A DNA stretch of 6,619 nucleotides. It comes from Candidatus Nitrosomarinus sp. (GTDB lineage Archaea > Thermoproteota > Nitrososphaeria > Nitrososphaerales > Nitrosopumilaceae). Positions 6,090 to 6,619 of this stretch are shown piece by piece (the first letter of the stretch is position 1; every line of letters starts with the position of its first letter). Both the position numbers and the translations under genes were made by a program. The notes beneath the pieces are model-generated. The model was not told where the DNA came from and did no database searches. It saw only the letters and a program-made list of their open reading frames with translations. Where the stretch lies: positions 1 through 6,619 of the forward strand of contig REGF01000059.1 in NCBI GenBank assembly GCA_003702465.1, in the 5' to 3' direction.

Positions 6090-6364
6090 TTCGTTTTAAT
6101 TTGTTTTTTTTCTTTTCGTCTTTTTTTAACCAAACTAAACATAATCATTCCAACATTTACAATTGAAATTATTTCAATCAAATCTACGCCGTATAGGAAC
6201 CAATCGATAATTGGATGAACTCTTGAAATCATCCCAGCTTCTAACATGATGTCTGCATTCCATACCATGTGTGGAACTTGAATGAATTGTATAATTGCAA
6301 TTATGACAATACTTCCTAGTATTTTATTTTCATACCAATTCCAAAACTTATTCCATATGTTCAT
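6086..6364 (-). CDS. Small two-helix membrane protein of unknown function (92 aa)
   Basis: Not recognised. Two hydrophobic segments are predicted by eye at about residues 15-30 and 58-79, joined by a polar loop with QVPHMVWNAD and ISRVHPIIDW, and followed by a strongly basic tail (KKRRKEKKQIK). The positive-inside rule puts the C-terminal tail in the cytoplasm; a hairpin would put the N-terminus there too. The His/Asp residues (H32, D38, H50, D54, D61) near the membrane borders could be functional but no motif is known to me. The start ATG (6362-6364) has a TATA-like TTTAATAG about 25 bases upstream, and no competing in-frame ATG lies upstream nearby. Its stop overlaps that of mscS. The 14-bp repeat tetrad lies directly upstream of its promoter. 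Confidence 0.75.
   Translation of the reverse strand: MNIWNKFWNWYENKILGSIVIIAIIQFIQVPHMVWNADIMLEAGMISRVHPIIDWFLYGVDLIEIISIVNVGMIMFSLVKKRRKEKKQIKTN
6104..6127 (+). terminator. Probable mscS terminator inside the opposing gene
   Basis: Runs of eight T (6104-6111), four T (6113-6116) and seven T (6121-6127) start 15 bases after the mscS stop. They are the complement of the Lys/Arg-rich tail codons of the convergent membrane-protein gene. Oligo-T tracts are sufficient archaeal terminators, so this coding stretch probably ends the mscS transcript. Confidence 0.5.
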
Positions 6365-6384
6365 ACATTGTATTGTTTTTAATT

Positions 6385-6392
6385 CTATTAAA
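6385..6392 (-). promoter_or_regulatory. TATA-like element for the 92-aa membrane-protein gene
   Basis: On the minus strand the bases read TTTAATAG, centred about 25 bases before the ATG, suggesting a leaderless transcript. The adjacent upstream bases would hold the BRE, and the repeat tetrad starts only about 10 bases further upstream. Confidence 0.45.
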
Positions 6393-6402
6393 TGCTGTTA
6401 AA

Positions 6403-6458
6403 ATTAGACGCAACTAATTAGACGCAACTAATTAGACGCAACTAATTAGACGCAACTA
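6403..6458. repeat. Four perfect tandem copies of a 14-bp repeat
   Basis: The unit ATTAGACGCAACTA occurs four times head to tail without mismatch (6403-6416, 6417-6430, 6431-6444, 6445-6458), followed by ATT. Each junction creates the 8-bp palindrome CTAATTAG, and each unit carries inverted arms TTAG and CTAA flanking ACGCAA. The array lies between the end of the CBS gene and the promoter of the small membrane-protein gene. It has no coding potential. It is GC-richer than its flanks, and a seven-T run (6460-6466) follows on the plus strand. Confidence 0.97.
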
Positions 6459-6498
6459 ATTTTTTTCATATTTTTTATTTCAAAAATTTTTCCATTTT

Positions 6499-6619
6499 TT
6501 ATTCCATCATCTTTAATGTATCTGAGGCTGTTATGATTCCAACAATTTTAGATTTTTTTGAAATTAAAATACACTTTGAATATCTAATTAGCGGAACAAG
6601 TACATTTGCTGGTGTATCC
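6499..6619 (-). CDS. CBS-domain protein, C-terminal end (runs off right edge)
   Basis: The minus strand is open from the window edge to a TAA at 6499-6501, giving 40 codons. The visible residues, including ANVLVPLIRYSKCILISKK and then KIVGIITASDTLKMME, are the final strands and helix of a CBS domain; the KxVGIITxSD pattern is the usual closing motif. CBS domains come in pairs and bind adenine nucleotides or similar ligands, often as regulatory modules. The N-terminus and any fused domain lie outside the window, so the protein could be a stand-alone CBS-pair protein or a larger enzyme or channel. It is on the same strand as the small membrane-protein gene, 134 bases upstream of it. Confidence 0.8.
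   Translation of the reverse strand, partial: DTPANVLVPLIRYSKCILISKKSKIVGIITASDTLKMME

Noticed and set aside
6403..6458. CRISPR array
   Set aside because: Units of 14 bp are contiguous with no spacers and are far shorter than CRISPR repeats.
6403..6458. Replication-origin iterons
   Set aside because: No Orc1/Cdc6 gene or recognisable origin recognition box is nearby, and four short units alone do not define an origin.

Overview
The window looks like a piece of a mesophilic thaumarchaeal (Nitrososphaeria, Nitrosopumilus/Nitrosarchaeum-like) chromosome. The DNA is very AT-rich. It carries an archaeal-type FEN1 flap endonuclease, an Nre-family DNA repair protein with a C-terminal PCNA-binding motif, a DUF432 protein paired with an MscS channel, and a class II tRNA-Ser without an encoded CCA. 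Several genes have an AT-rich TATA-like element about 25-30 bases before the start codon and no Shine-Dalgarno sequence, which is the pattern of leaderless archaeal transcripts. The genus is inferred from overall flavour; no database comparison was possible.

Layout. Positions 1-434 (minus) hold the N-terminal part of a PAS-domain sensor protein that runs off the left edge. Upstream of it on the same strand is fen1 (474-1496). Divergent from fen1 is a small acidic protein of unknown function (1567-1830), then tRNA-Ser(CGA) (1880-1961). The nre gene (2000-3157, minus) converges on the tRNA. Divergent from nre is a cytosolic BtuF-like helical-backbone receptor protein (3257-4180), followed by a tiny, strongly basic protein (4216-4416). 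A two-gene unit follows: a DUF432 protein (4504-5265) whose stop codon overlaps the start of an MscS-type mechanosensitive channel (5265-6089). The channel gene converges with, and overlaps by four bases, a 92-residue two-helix membrane protein (6086-6364, minus). Upstream of that gene lies a perfect tetrad of 14-bp tandem repeats (6403-6458), then the C-terminal end of a CBS-domain protein (6499-6619, minus) that runs off the right edge.

Functional themes. Two genes belong to PCNA-linked DNA maintenance (fen1, nre), although they are not in one operon. One pair (DUF432-mscS) is a translationally coupled membrane-tension module. The rest are sensor (PAS), possible nucleotide-sensing (CBS) and unknown small proteins. 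I saw no mobile element, CRISPR array or prophage, so this reads as ordinary chromosomal backbone. The most unexplained structures are the 14-bp repeat tetrad upstream of the small membrane-protein promoter, an 11-bp-spaced direct repeat in the nre promoter, and the strict DUF432-MscS coupling.
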